Made by a program: the position numbers and the translations under genes. From Gymnopilus junonius (Eukaryota; Basidiomycota; Agaricomycetes; Agaricales; Galerinaceae), in assembly GCA_015501075.1 (NCBI GenBank), contig JADNYJ010000056.1:124001-188000 (forward strand): a stretch of 64,000 nt of DNA. Direction: 5' to 3'. The notes under the pieces are model-generated. The model saw only the letters and a program-made list of their open reading frames with translations, did no database searches and was not told the origin of the DNA. How positions within the stretch are numbered: the stretch's first letter is position 1; every line of letters starts with the position of its first letter. Of the stretch, positions 24,551-36,236 are shown in pieces.

Positions 24551-25603
24551 CCATAGGAAATAGAAAATATCTGTTTACTTAAATTATTGTATTATGTATC
24601 TGTGTTATATGCAAACTCGAAAATATGAAAAGATTGACAAAAGATATATGGAGATTTAGGACATACATGGAATGAACAAACCTTCAGTTTATACACGTCT
24701 GTGCAGATTGTCGACCAAAGGTTAAAGCGACCTAGAGTAGAGTACGCAGCGATCACTCAGTATCGAAGACTTTGGGGCATTTCAATGCTGTAAAGCGACG
24801 TACTCTTTGAGATGGACAACACGGCCAGTGGCGGTGGATAAGAACGTGAATGTCCCAAGTACGTCATACAGCCCTTTATGTGGTTGAGGGTGCGGCTGAG
24901 AGCTCTGAAAATTATTGCTGTTGCTTCTCTCTAAGAAACAAGAGCAGAGCATCATGGAATGAGGGAGGTGACAGCCTGCCAGCAGTCACCTATAGTGGGG
25001 TTAATCAATGCTTCAAATGCCCGAACTTCGAGCAGGCTTAGAGTACATCGGAGACGCCGCAGAATAAGACGCCTAAATAGGCCAATTCCGACTGGGAGTG
25101 GAAGGCTTTGTAGGCTCTGCTGGCGAGTCATGCGCACGATCGTCGTTGAGAGACTAGCGCCAAACAAAGAGAACAGGCCCTGCTGAGCAGCACAGAACGG
25201 AAGACAGAAGGGAGTGCTGGTGTTGAGGTATTGCAGAAACTGAAGGGAGGGTGAGAGGCTTCACGTCGCAAGGCATTGCAGATCAGCAACAGCTGGACGT
25301 TGAAAACCTTGGCAAGGTGGCAAGGAACGTCGAAGGAATGCGCACCGGAATGCGCACCGAAGAGCTAAAATCTTCAGAAATATCAGATAAAAGATTTAGA
25401 CCAGACCTCAAATCAGATTAAACTCTGCACAACCAAACAGAATCGGCACTTTCAACTTCAATTCTTTTTATTTCGCTTCATCCAACCTCAGCAGAAAAAA
25501 ACGCACGCATACAACCACAGTGTACAGTGCTCACATACCACGTAGCCACGCAAGCACCCAACGCACACCCAATGCACACTCAACGCACACTCCAGCTCAC
25601 ATC
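24551..25603. other. Intergenic region
   Basis: No gene is supported. The part around 24950-25200 is GC-richer and keeps short frames open on both strands but shows no domain. It lies 3' of both copy B and the COQ1-like gene. Confidence 0.45.
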
Positions 25604-27312
25604 TCACGACTTCCGCCCAATGACCCTCTCCGTCAATACCTCTAACCCCGCCTTGGCCTCGCTATCCGGGAGCGCCTGCAACACCTCCTTGGCTTTATCC
25701 GCGTAGGCTTGTGCGAGTGCCCGGGTGCGTTGGACGCCGGAGGAGCGGAGGACGTAATCACGGGCCTGCAAATAAGGAAAGAAGGAAAGAGGGATGTGGT
25801 TAGTTAATGAAAGTGGAAGGAAGAGAATAAAGAATGAAAGAGAACGAAGCGAAGAGGGATAAGGAGACTTAAGAACATAGATATATGCGCACGGCGCAAA
25901 GGACCGAAAGGATAAGGGAGAAAAGCAATCCAAAAACATGGCTATATGCGCCGAAAAAAAGACTCACTAGTTCAACATCTCCAGGCCGCTCGAATTTTCG
26001 CTGAATGAGATCGCCCATCTCAGGATGTTCCTCCCATGCATAAAGTGCGGGGCCTGTGGCAAGCCCCAGTTGGAGGTCGGCGCCCCCGGGTTTGCCTAGG
26101 GTCGCAGAAGCTGATTCGTAGTCCAACACGTCATCCACGAGCTGTGTAGGGCGAAAGGCGACGTTAGCGTTGGTCGAAAAAGAAAAAAAGAGAGTAAAGA
26201 AATAGATAAAAGGAAAGGAAAGAAACCCAAACACACCTGGAACGCAATCCCTAAATTCCTACCATAAGCATATGCAATCTCCTTCCACACCTCGCCCTCC
26301 CTACACCCACCCAGCACGACAGCCGACCGAGCTCCCTTGGCCATCAAGCTCGCCGTCTTCAAGTACGTTTTTTGGAGATACACATTCCATGCGTCACGAC
26401 TTGTCTGTCGTCCGTCTCGAATCTTCTTGGTTATCGCGTCAGTGTCAGCAGCGGAGGAAGAGGAAGAGGCGGCGCCCTCCTCTTCTTCATCCAGCTTGAC
26501 CTCCCGCAGCTGCAAAATCTCGCCCTCGACGAGATTAGATAATACGCTCGCAATGAGCTCGGTGACTTCACTATCACCCAACCTCGAAAGCGCAGCCGAC
26601 GCTCTTCCAAGGATAAAATTGCCCCCTAGTACCGATAGCTTGTTCCCAAATGAAGCTGGCGCAGAAGGAGCACCTCTGCGCAGCGCCGACGCGTCGATCA
26701 CGTCGTCGTGCAGGAGCGACGCCGTGTGCATCATTTCTACAATCTGGGCAAGCCGAATTTGCGTTGGCAACACGGTGTGCGCCAATGTAGAAGAGGAGGA
26801 GGAAGAAGGTTCAGAGAATGTCGTAGGTTTTGAATGTCGATGGAGCTGCGTCGCAGGGTGTAGTGAAAACGTCGGGTCAAAACCGCCGTTTCGCGAGGCA
26901 TGCTCGGGTTCCAGTCGTTCAATACATCTGGACGCGTCCACGGCCTGTCCAGCTCATCCGCTCGTCCACCTGCATGCTCACACTCCGCCTCCCATAATTT
27001 CCGACTCCAATCTCCCCCCAGTCCATTGGTGGCCTGCGCTAGGAGCAGCACGATGATAGGCCGCACTTGTTTTGACGGGTGCCGAAAGTAGTATTTCGTT
27101 ATCTCGCTGATGGCTGGGTGGCCTGAGCCAAGCATGGACAGCAAGGACGTGCGCAGCTCGGCGAGCTGAGGAGCTAGGAGCTTGAATGGGTCAGGTCGGG
27201 TGCTTGTTGGACGCGCTGGAGCAGCAACGGTGGTCTGTGAGCGCACCAGCCCACGACGGCGGAAACAGCGCTCAGGCTTCAAAGAGAGCCGCGGTATACA
27301 TCGTTGGTGCAT
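25604..27312 (-). CDS. COQ1: Trans-polyprenyl diphosphate synthase (COQ1-like), one frame break
   Basis: Makes the isoprenoid side chain of ubiquinone from IPP and allylic diphosphate in mitochondria. Exons: 27312-26237, 26141-25968 and 25765-25604. The start at 27312 gives a basic presequence (MHQRCIPRLSLKPERCFRRR). Substrate-binding KQVRPIIVLLLAQA is followed by the first Asp-rich motif in LLHDDVIDASALRRG (DDxxD) and GNFILGRASAAL. The second Asp motif LVDDVLDYE begins exon 2, with GKPGGADL after it. It ends RVIGRKS. One A is missing at 26889-26891 before NGGFDPTFSL; adding it makes 1413 nt, 471 codons. A Ser/Glu-rich insertion (about 26470-26430) separates helices. The two aspartate motifs identify the reaction; chain length cannot be read. 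Confidence 0.88.
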
Positions 27313-29507
27313 GGGTTTATGAGAAAAGAGCGTGCAGCAACTGAAAAAGTCATGAAAATCAGAACAAAAGGTTTTGGGGCAAAGACCATGATGGAATACC
27401 TGCAGTACTGACAACTATATTCATTCACCAGCCTACCCCAACACACCTCGGTCCTTCTTCAAACTGTGCCGAGCAGGATTTAGTTGCATCTGAAGAACAG
27501 TTTCTGACCAGGACATGGTACTCACGCGAGGATACAGATAAGAAAACTTTCACGCTGGATAAGTGCAGGGATTTCTTTCACTGGTTGCCATTCATGAAAC
27601 AATTGATCCATCAAGTGAAATTTCTCAACAGCAAAATCTTATACGACGTAGAGGCGTGAAGAAAAGCTTCAGGTTTTTTGAATTGCATAGAATACATCAG
27701 AATCTAAACTAACAAGTAAAAGTATCCATCAGACAGACGCTCAACTCGCTGGCAAGGTGTTCAAACGTCTCATACGAGCGCGTCCAAAACTTGAAAACCC
27801 TCCCAAACGTCATCGAGATCTTCCCAAGGGAAGACCATGTTCTCTGTTGAACGAGCGAGCGCTAGTGTCATCGAGTGGATATGAAGAATGCGGCATTTGT
27901 AAAAATGCGAGACTCGGTCAGTTTCTGTAAACAGATCCTGATTGAGTATGTTCTAAAGGATTCATATTCGTCCGGAGAGGTTTATATAGTTTTCGAGGGT
28001 GGTCTGTGCGTATTTCACATCACGTGTTGTCGGGTTACGGTCCTGAGGCCCGAGGGCCGTTTTGCATTTCCCGTTTTGCACTTGACTTTGAGCTCTGCCA
28101 TCTCACTCTTCCGACGCTCTGTCAAAACCTCTTGTCGATCTTGTAAATAAAGCCAGGTGCGCAACGGCTGATCAATTACGGTATGCTGCATTTAGCCTCA
28201 TATTCTATATGAACAGGCTGATTTGTCAATTGGCATAAAATACTCAGTTCTTGTCTTTATGATCTCGCCCTTCCCTCTCCTCCATATATGCTTGGTGGCA
28301 CACTGTCTGTCTATTAGACCATGTCATGATATTATTTTACTCTCGCCACTGCGGCTCTCTTTGTCTACATACAAGAGAATTGGGATTCAGAATTAGATCC
28401 TGCCGTGCGCTGTGTACCTAGTACCTTGCCGGTGACGCTCCTTCCTCCTCTCTAATAGTGCCATCATACAGGCATAATTCAGATGCGACCAGGAGCGAAA
28501 TGGCCTGATGATCTGCAGGATATTCAATGCGAACTATCTCTGACTGGCTAATTTGCCGGCCACTACTCGACCTTCAGTTTTGTAGTCCATGAAAGCCTCC
28601 ACCTCTGCGTATTTACTTGGTGTCATACTATCTGTTCCTTCAGACACTGTCAGGCTCAGAAGGGAGGAACTGAAGATACTATTATAAATGTGGTGCGCGT
28701 TCCCTGCTCCGTGCCGAGGTCTGGTTTTCAACCTTCAGTATCTGCTGGGTAGGACTATCCGCAACGTCTTGCATGTAAATTTTTTTGACCATTGGGTAAT
28801 CCCTATGTAGGCCAATATGACCTCCTCGCTGTCTGCTACTCGCTTGCGTTCAGTTATTAGCCTGCTTTCACTATTTACCTCCCTGCTGGTACCTCAACTG
28901 TTAAACCCTGAACCTTGATTCTGAACTAACCTATTTACTGCCATAGGTTGTGTTCTTCTGCGACATTCTCCAAACTAAATGATAGGGTGTTTCCAGTCGC
29001 AATTGGGTCTTTCATTCCTTGAAACCATCACTGTGCCGTCCTGCATGATTGATCTGAATTGATGCTACCTCCTGCAGTGACGGTCTTATTTCTTGGAAAA
29101 GACAAGGGCTGCGCGCAAGCTGCATGATCATGACGTACATGGACATCCTTGCTCTTACCCACAGCTGCCTATCTCAAGGTAACGTTGCTTTATAGCATTA
29201 CAAAATGTCCGATTTTAAAATTCCTGCCATGTATTATATAGGTCACTCTGGTTGACAAATTGCGCAGACATGTATAGACTAAATAGTGAAGGTTCGTTTG
29301 GCTCAAGCGATGACATATTGACAACCTGTACTAAGCTAGTTTATTCAGGAACTGAAGGGTCACTAGGACACTACCATGTATAACCAATCCTTTGAAGGTG
29401 ATATATATAGGACAAGAACGTCACAATGTCCTTAAAACGCCTCATCCTTTCAAGGTTTTCGCCTTTCAACCACCTTTCAACTTTCTTACTCGCAACTGTC
29501 GCACAAG
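27313..29507. other. Long intergenic region
   Basis: About 2.2 kb with no recognised gene on either strand. Its left part is upstream of the COQ1-like gene. From about 28150 the + strand is T-rich. A TATA box at 29402 belongs to the next gene. Confidence 0.45.
29402..29409 (+). promoter_or_regulatory. TATA box of 7TM copy C
   Basis: TATATATA followed by GG, 99 bases upstream of the start codon at 29508, a normal distance for a fungal TATA element. Confidence 0.5.
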
Positions 29508-30734
29508 ATGTCTGACGGTTCACAGTCTTCTCCCCCAAATCCCTCCACTCCTCTGGCTTTCCTTCCTCCGGATCTCGCATATCAAGTGACGGTTGCGATT
29601 TATGTCCTTGTGGCATCTTTAGCGGTAAGTAAACATTGACATGACATATGTTAACAAAAATTGAGATTAAAAGTTCATTCACAGATTTTAATATGGGACT
29701 TCATATCTAATTTGAAGGCTGATATCAGGATGCTCACCCGATACCGGGTCACGCCATCTATCTTTGTATATTTCATTTCAAGGTGAGCAGGTCATTTCCA
29801 CGTATCTCACCAATGCTCTCTGATGGTTGCTTGCAAGATTCTCAAGCCTAGCATATCTTCTGGCCTTCACTATCATTCTAAGTCGGTGTCATTAGCCTTG
29901 TTATCGCAACGTATCGTCTAACTTTAAACTTCTCTACAACCATTTTTAGCTGCTCCACTTCAACACTGCGATAACTTCCCCCGCGTAGCTGTCCTTTATG
30001 CCGTCGCCATACCATCCACCTCCTTGCTCTTCCTCTTCCGCGTAGCTTCTCTGTACACATGGAACAAAACTGTGGCTGTATTATTTTCTGTTCTGTGGCT
30101 TGCAGTCGTCGGTGGCTCCGTGACGCCAATTATTGGGGTCTCTGCCTTCCAATATAGGAACAACACACTATTGCAGAGTCGATTCGCACCTGGAACCTTA
30201 CGTTGCGCTGAGTTGCATCACCTTATTCGTTTACAACTTGCTCGTGTTCTCCGCCGCTGGATGGCGTTTACTGTACCTCTCCGAAGTCGAGCCGAGCATC
30301 GCGAATGACAGTATCAAGGTCAAGGTTTTTGGGCGTTATCTCCCTGCGTTCTCACGAGCTGTGCTTGAAGATGGGCAGGCTCATTATCTGTAAGTCTGTT
30401 CTTGTTCCGTATTTACTCCTGAATGGCGCAATACTCATTCGATGGTGTGTAGAGCCACTGTAACCCTCAACCTTGTCACAACGGCCTTGTTCCTCGACCA
30501 TTCCTTCCCAGTCATCTACAGGTCTTTCATTGGCGTTCCTAACCTCGTGGTTATGAACACCATGGCCTGTCATGTATACCGACAAATCAAGTTTGGTGTT
30601 TACAGGAATAGCAAATCTGACCCATTGTTTTTGCTAGGATGCCTCGAGCCCAGGCCATGCTCACCTCTAGCAACTCCTCCACCACCGACTCGGAGGCTCA
30701 CCTTCCTGATAATGGGCCTGAAACGAAGGTTTAA
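29508..30734 (+). CDS. Seven-span membrane protein, copy C
   Basis: Divergent member of the same family. Exons 29508-29624, 29685-29782 (98 nt), 29838-29881 (44 nt), 29950-30389 and 30453-30734 keep the shared exon plan. Start MSDGSQSSPPNPSTPLAFLPP, then DLAYQVTVAIYVLV (TM1), ILIWDFISN, STSLLFLFRVASLY, LWLAVVGGSV, YLPAFSRAVLEDGQ and VVMNTMACHVYRQIKFGVY. One surplus C near 30149 (before NIGTTHYC) and one missing base near 30634 (before MPRAQAML) offset each other. The spliced 981 nt is then in frame for 326 residues, ending DNGPETKV. The alternative late frame running past 30734 lacks family resemblance. Confidence 0.75.
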
Positions 30735-31668
30735 TACCGACCGGCCAACCGCTCTACAATATGGCAAATCGGAATTGGACTCCAGAAAGTGTTCACTGGG
30801 TCATGGAGCATAGCAAAACTTAGCGGTGGTAACCTCCATCTCATGCAGGCATGATGCACTTGAAGCGACTCCTGCTCCAAGGTCCCGAAAGCCGCTGATA
30901 CAAAATTTGCCTGTCATTTTTTCTTCAGTGCTATCCACTTCACACTTTCGCCGAAGAGATTAATACATACAGGTAGGCCGAGGCCACAGCGAACGACCCA
31001 CCTGTTTACCCTAGACCTAATGGATTTGGATGATTGGGGATGACTTCGCCCTGTTCTAGGTTGTTCGGGAGTTCCTGCTGTTGAACCCTTTCTATTTTTG
31101 GTGCTCCCTTTCTTCCCAATTCGACAAAGCTCTTTTCAGTTTCATGTCGTCCTCGGCGGAGATCGTGTGGTCGTCGTACCACTCTGCGGGATAGCTGCGG
31201 GCAAAAGTAAAATAGGGTAAAAATAACTGGGCGAATAGTTTATCACTGCATACATCATACTTGGGAGATGGGGAAACGTATTGCCACAGTTGGCTGGATA
31301 ATGAAGTCATAGCCTGATCTTACGTACTTCAAAGATACGACGAATGTTTAATTATCTACAGTACTATCTGATAGTTCGATATTATTGATACCGTTTCTTC
31401 CTGAACGCTCATTTGTAAACTATGACAAGATCAATCATCTAATGCAAACTTCGATTGGAGGGCCCAGGTCAAGTGACGACAGAGCTGACAATCTCGAATC
31501 CAATTTATCAGGGTCGAATCGCTGCCGAACCACTATATACAATCAAATAAATAAATGCGGGCGTCCCCGCCTATCAGGTTCAAATCTTTGTGACCTTCTA
31601 TTTCTTCTACCTGAGTGGGTCGCAATGGTTGATGTTCACCGTATGAGCTCCTAAACCCATTGACGCCT
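30735..31668. other. Intergenic region between copy C and a 7TM relic
   Basis: No supported gene. Short open frames on both strands lack motifs. Confidence 0.45.
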
Positions 31669-31871
31669 ATGGCATTTCTGCCTCCTAACATTGCACCACA
31701 AGTAGCAGGTCTGATATACATTTTCATGGGGTCCTTATCGGTGCGCATACATCACTTAACAGGCATTATCAGCGCACTATATCAATACTGACGATAACTT
31801 TCATAGGCTTTAATTTGGGACGGTTTCAAGCGGGTCCATCAATAGCAGTATACTTCTTATCGAGGTGAGAA
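31669..31871 (+). pseudogene. Truncated 7TM-family relic
   Basis: Only the first two exons of the family survive. The first reads MAFLPPNIAPQVAGLIYIFM and ends GSLS before a GT. After an AG at about 31806 the second reads ALIWDGFKRVH, then a stop, then, in a shifted frame, SIAVYFLSR at the exon 2 donor. Nothing like exons 3-5 follows; instead the minus-strand copy D begins its 3' end at 32178. It is a head-only fragment facing copy D. Confidence 0.6.
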
Positions 31872-32177
31872 GTATTCGCTCCGATTTGCGGCGCAATTGT
31901 CCACTTAGTAGGGGCTTGTAAATGGTATTAAGTACACTAGTCGAACCTGAATTTTAAATGCTATATTTCTCCTATTATACTACTGCTGCAAGTATTCCTA
32001 TGTCACTTTCAGATAACTTCAACTCTTTCCCCTCGGCGGCCCCGTCACTGGTATTATCCTCCTTAGCAGTGTTCATGTTGGATTCTATCGAAATCTCCGT
32101 TTTCTGTGCATTCCTTCCAAGAACCAGCGACAAAATTGTATTAGTCCTAGGCAGCTCCTCCTTGGTCTGTATGTTGA

Positions 32178-33074
32178 TCATGGCAGAGTGGTGGTTTCCC
32201 TGTAGACTCCAAGACGAATTTTTCGGAAGGCATGCCATACCATAGAGTTCATAAGCACAATGTTCGGGACGCCCACAAAAAACCTGTATATGACGGGGAC
32301 GCCTGTATTATTGAATAACGTGGCCATGGCGAGATTCAGAAATATAGTAGTCCTAATATATAAAAATTCGTCCATTCAAAATGACATGGCTGAAGAGCTC
32401 ACAAAAAATAGAGCTGCTCATCTTTTAGTATAGACCTTGAGAACGCTGGTAAATAGTCACTGAAGAGTATCATCCTCCTTCCGTTCTTGAGACTCTGCTC
32501 GGCGTATGTCATTCCCATTAATTTCCAACTGGTCGCCAAGAAGACAAGAGTATAACTCACTAAAGGAATGATGCAGTAAGGTTCTAGACGAGCGTTGAAG
32601 CAGTACTTTGTGCTGCCAATATAACTCCCCGAGACGCCCTCGATAAGAGTAACGCAGCTTCCAAGCACTACGAGCCACATGCAGAAAAAAAATGCTTTGA
32701 CTCAACGATCATCGAAGTATAGAGCTTGATTGCAGAGGAAGAACAGAAACGAGGTCGGACATAGGAAAGAAGGGCTCACTTGCCAGCATGGCGGTACTCA
32801 GAAGATAACCGAGGCAACGGCATCGTCTACACTAACATCAATCCTTGATTAATAACGTCATTAACGAGGGGCAAACGGATTGGGTCTCGAGAAAGCATCT
32901 AGTAGTCCGTGCCAAGGTTGTTCAGGATAACCCAGATCAACACCTAGCGCAAGCTAAATCTTAGGTAAAAAGGTCCATAAAGAAAGAAACTCGCGCACCG
33001 ACAAGGAGCCAACTGCAACGTATGTCGCTATCGTCACTTCGTTCGGGCGGCAGAAATGCCATGGGGTGAGACAT
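32178..33074 (-). pseudogene. Seven-span membrane protein, copy D (probable pseudogene)
   Basis: All five exons are recognisable. Exon 1 starts MSHPMAFLPP (33074) but then lacks several bases, so NEVTIATYVAVGSLS is out of frame. Exon 2 (VLIWVILNNLGTDY) has an in-frame TAG and an altered end. Exon 3 reads LGYLLSTAMLA. Exon 4 keeps MWLVVLGSCVTLIEGVSGSYIG to LPAFSRSILKDEQ. Exon 5 holds FLNLAMATLF to MNSMVWHAFRKIRLGVY and ends early at 32178. The combination of a multi-base deletion, a true stop and loss of conserved PPD residues differs from the single-base homopolymer faults seen elsewhere and argues for real decay. Confidence 0.7.
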
Positions 33075-34342
33075 TGACGAGCGAAGGCGAGTATGAAAGA
33101 TGTCTTGAGGTCTTGAACGCTTTTAAATGCTGATTCTGTATGGTGGACGTTTCGACTGCCGGAACTGAGACGAAAAAGCTTACGATGCCACTGATTCAAT
33201 TGCAACCTTCTGATTTGAAATACTGCCAAGAAGTCTATACAATTGGTACGTGCACCCTGTATGTTCCTTTCCGAAAGTTACTGGACTGACTGAATTTCAA
33301 TAAACAAGAAGGAACATACTTTCTGAAACCTCAACCTTTGCCATCCAAACCGCAAATCCGACAAAAGCAGAGCCGGGCCTCAACTGAAAGAGCAAGTTCG
33401 CATATTTTGACGTGCCATATGGTCACTTGGCTTATGCAGGCATTGCGTCTGTAACGCCCCAATAGCAGATCAACTGGTAAGCAGCATCCCTTTTGAACAA
33501 CACAGCTTTGAGGTCTTCTTATCAGAATTATGAACTGCCGCCAGCCACGACAAAAAGGCTTAGCTGACAAAAGAACTGGGTTGGAGGAGCAAAAAAGCAG
33601 ACGAGAACTCGACTGCAATGCAGTACAAGACCTAAGTGCAAATAGGAGAGTAAATATGTCACATTTCTGACGGCTGACAGCTGACGCTGGAGCAAGCCCT
33701 CGAAACCTACGCAGACGGCAGAACGATACGCACATGTATTAACGGCTCCGCTGTTCGAAGATACCTACATAGGAACTTAAGCCTCCTTGTTTTGGTAACG
33801 ACAGCTTAGCCTCTGGTGCTGAATAAATCAGATAAGTAAAAGATATACAAACGACTCCATCAAGTTTCTCTCACCTACGGAGAAGGTGGCTGCTAAGAAA
33901 GGCCCGCAGCTTGACAGTCTATATGGCGCTATATTGACTGTCCACAAAATAATCGAGTGCGGGGCAACACTAGCCCTCCAAGAAGGCCTGCCTATCCTGG
34001 GTGTCGTAGCCCTGGCTGTACTTCCTGTCAGCGGCAGCAATCAGAATCCACAGGCCTCGCTAGGATTGAGCGGCCATAGAACTGTCCGTGGGATGGAAGC
34101 GAGAACAGGAAAACAGACGCTGTATGTAATCTTCTGATGTGCCTATTGAAAAAATCCAAGCAAGTAACGATGATGATTAACGTAAATGAATATGGTATAC
34201 AGGGTGAATAAAATTATGCTAGTCCGTACGCGTATCGCAAACTGTAATCTGTCCGTCTTCAGAGTAGTCTAAAATGAGGCAAGATCAGGTGAAAGACTGT
34301 GCATGACACCGGAACCGAGTCGCCGGGGGATAATTGAGCAAT
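33075..34342. other. Intergenic region
   Basis: No supported gene. The right part is 3' of GNA1. Open frames near 33331-33735 and 33886-34137 lack domain or splice evidence. Confidence 0.45.
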
Positions 34343-35090
34343 CTAAAGTCGTGGGGTGTGGACAAGTCGCTCAGGGACGGCAAGAGGAACTGACACCGCA
34401 GGGATAGTGGATGCGGTGGTGGAGGTGGCTGCCAATGATCCGACGCTGTGATATCTTGCCATCTCGTTTTCCTTCTTTTCGAATCCGCATTTTTGATAGA
34501 AAGCTATGTAAAGGAATAATCAGCAAGGTTGCTATGTGGAGTGGAAATACGTGGAGAGCACTCACGGACGTTCGCGTCACTGCAATTCAAAATGGTTTTG
34601 TAGCACCCCATACGTTCGCTAATGCCCGTAAGCGCGTTGATAATTCTCAAGCCAAGCTTGCGACCTTGCATGCTCTTATCGACCGCAATATCCTCAATAT
34701 GGCCAACGGTGCCTAAATTGCGGGTAAACTTTTGCTCCAAGAAGACCGAACCGACTCCAACGATCTGATCAGTTTCGCGTGCAACGATGACAAGGGTGAA
34801 GTAGGTATCAGGACATGAGCGCAGCCTATCGAAGGCTTGGGCGTATTGAGCCTCGGTAAGGTCTGGTGTAGATGTCAAGACCGAAAGCACTTTCAAGTGC
34901 GAACGGGAAAGATCTGTCTTGGCCAAGGGGCGCATCTGTGGTCCAAACAGTCTCGGTGAGCACAGAAACTTCAGAAAGACCCTGCAAAACGCACATGCAG
35001 GTCACTCCCAAGTAGCGCCTTGACTTCTGCAGGAATGAGGCCCGGTGTGAAAAGGAGTTCCAGCTCGCTGTCGGGTGTGAACGCAGACAT
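34343..35090 (-). CDS. GNA1: Glucosamine-6-phosphate N-acetyltransferase
   Basis: Transfers acetyl from acetyl-CoA to glucosamine-6-phosphate, a step to UDP-GlcNAc for chitin and glycans; cytosolic. Exons 35090-34995, 34935-34566 and 34503-34343 sum to 627 nt (208 residues), fully in frame. The protein runs from DLHMRPLAKTDLSRSHL through VLTSTPDLTEAQY, VGVGSVFLEQKFTRN and VGHIEDIAVDKSMQGRKLG. The HIEDIAV strand and Q-G-R-K-L-G loop are the GNAT acetyl-CoA signature. The CYKTILNCSDANV segment and FYQKCGFEKKENEMARY match yeast Gna1. A Thr/Ser/Ala-rich tail follows. The gene carries none of the frame faults seen in neighbours. Confidence 0.93.
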
Positions 35091-35309
35091 GATTATTGCA
35101 AGTATAAAATCTAGAGAATGTGTGGTTGAAAAGATCTGAGGAAGTCCTGATATGCCTAGAGGAAATGTCGAATGAAAATGGGGCCTTTTACCTGTTTGAA
35201 GGTGGCGGTTACAAGGCGAGTTGGCTAAAGGCTGTGGTCGGTGGTTGACAGGCAAGCCGTAAATTTCCTAAAACAGGACTGATTAGATCACTCACGCAGA
35301 GCGTACAGC

Positions 35310-36017
35310 CACAGCAGTAGGGTTCCGTTAGAAACGTCTTAGTTACTAACATGTGTTAGAAATTGGTGTTACTAACTGTTAGTAACTGGTTAGAAATGCC
35401 TCGAGGATTTTGGGTGTGTTAGAAATTGTTAGGAAGTCAGGCACTCGACAGGGCCCATAGGGGCATTTCCAGGTCATCAGAGACTTTTGGGCCGGTCATC
35501 CATCACCTTTCACCGCATGCGTCCTCAACCGTAGTTTCTTCTGTCATTCCCGAGGTGTCTATGGGAGGTTCTTGTTACTATGCCTGGCTAATTTATCTCG
35601 AATGGACGGCTGCTTCGCCAACTTGGATCCATCGCATGCCCAATATTTTTTCAAATTTAAGGAGCTTTTCTGATGCAATTTCCAACCCAAGCACAGAAGT
35701 CCTCAATAGTACCTGAGAAAATAAGAGGTGCTGTGCGGAATTGGCGGGCAGCCATTCAAAATGTTTTTGTGGACTTCTGGTTTTCAAAAGCACTTATGGG
35801 GCTCGCTTCCAGTTGAAATTCGGCCTGTTACCAATTTCTAACAGTGATTTTTCAACTAACAGTTGTTAGAAAATATTACTAACATTTGCTAACAGTTAGT
35901 AATGGCCGCTGTTAGTAACAGTTAGTAACACCCTGTTAGAAATAGACCGGGACCTCATCTGTTAGTAACAGCTGTTAGAAAGTGTCGGCCAATTTCTAAC
36001 GGAACCCTACACAGCAG
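35310..36017. mobile_element. hAT-like non-autonomous element (MITE) with TSD
   Basis: A 692-bp unit (35318-36009) is bounded by perfect 17-bp inverted ends, TAGGGTTCCGTTAGAAA and its complement. It is flanked on both sides by CACAGCAG (35310-35317 and 36010-36017), an 8-bp target duplication diagnostic of hAT insertion. Both subterminal zones are dense in GTTAGTAAC and TGTTAGAAA motifs in both orientations, resembling transposase-binding arrays. The interior (about 35430-35800) has no transposase similarity, so the element would need a transposase from elsewhere. It sits in the GNA1 upstream region, 220 bp from its start. The perfect ends suggest fairly recent movement. Confidence 0.85.
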
Positions 36018-36236
36018 CTCTGCCCGACGCATGGATGATGCGGCGTCCAGCCCAAGCGACAAAAAGGTTCGTCACTTCAAAAATAAACTCAGATCAGGCA
36101 CTGGTGGGTAGAAGACGATGTCTTTCGTGTATGTACTATGTACAGGTTCCTATATGTTCTACAATGAAGATTTTCTGGTATATAAATATGCGACAGCAAG
36201 AACGGTCAACTCCCTCACGCCCACCGTTGAACTAAA

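Noticed and set aside
26337..27056. 239-codon + strand frame
   Set aside because: Antisense of the COQ1-like gene; the minus strand has both Asp-rich motifs.
27770..27838. 22-codon minus-strand ORF starting MVFPWEDLDDVW
   Set aside because: Considered as a small peptide precursor, but it has no recognition leader, no CAAX end and no neighbours that would process it. Chance ORF is most likely.
35426..35716. Open frame inside the hAT-like element as a transposase remnant
   Set aside because: No hAT dimerisation or catalytic motif is visible in its 96 residues; the element appears non-autonomous.
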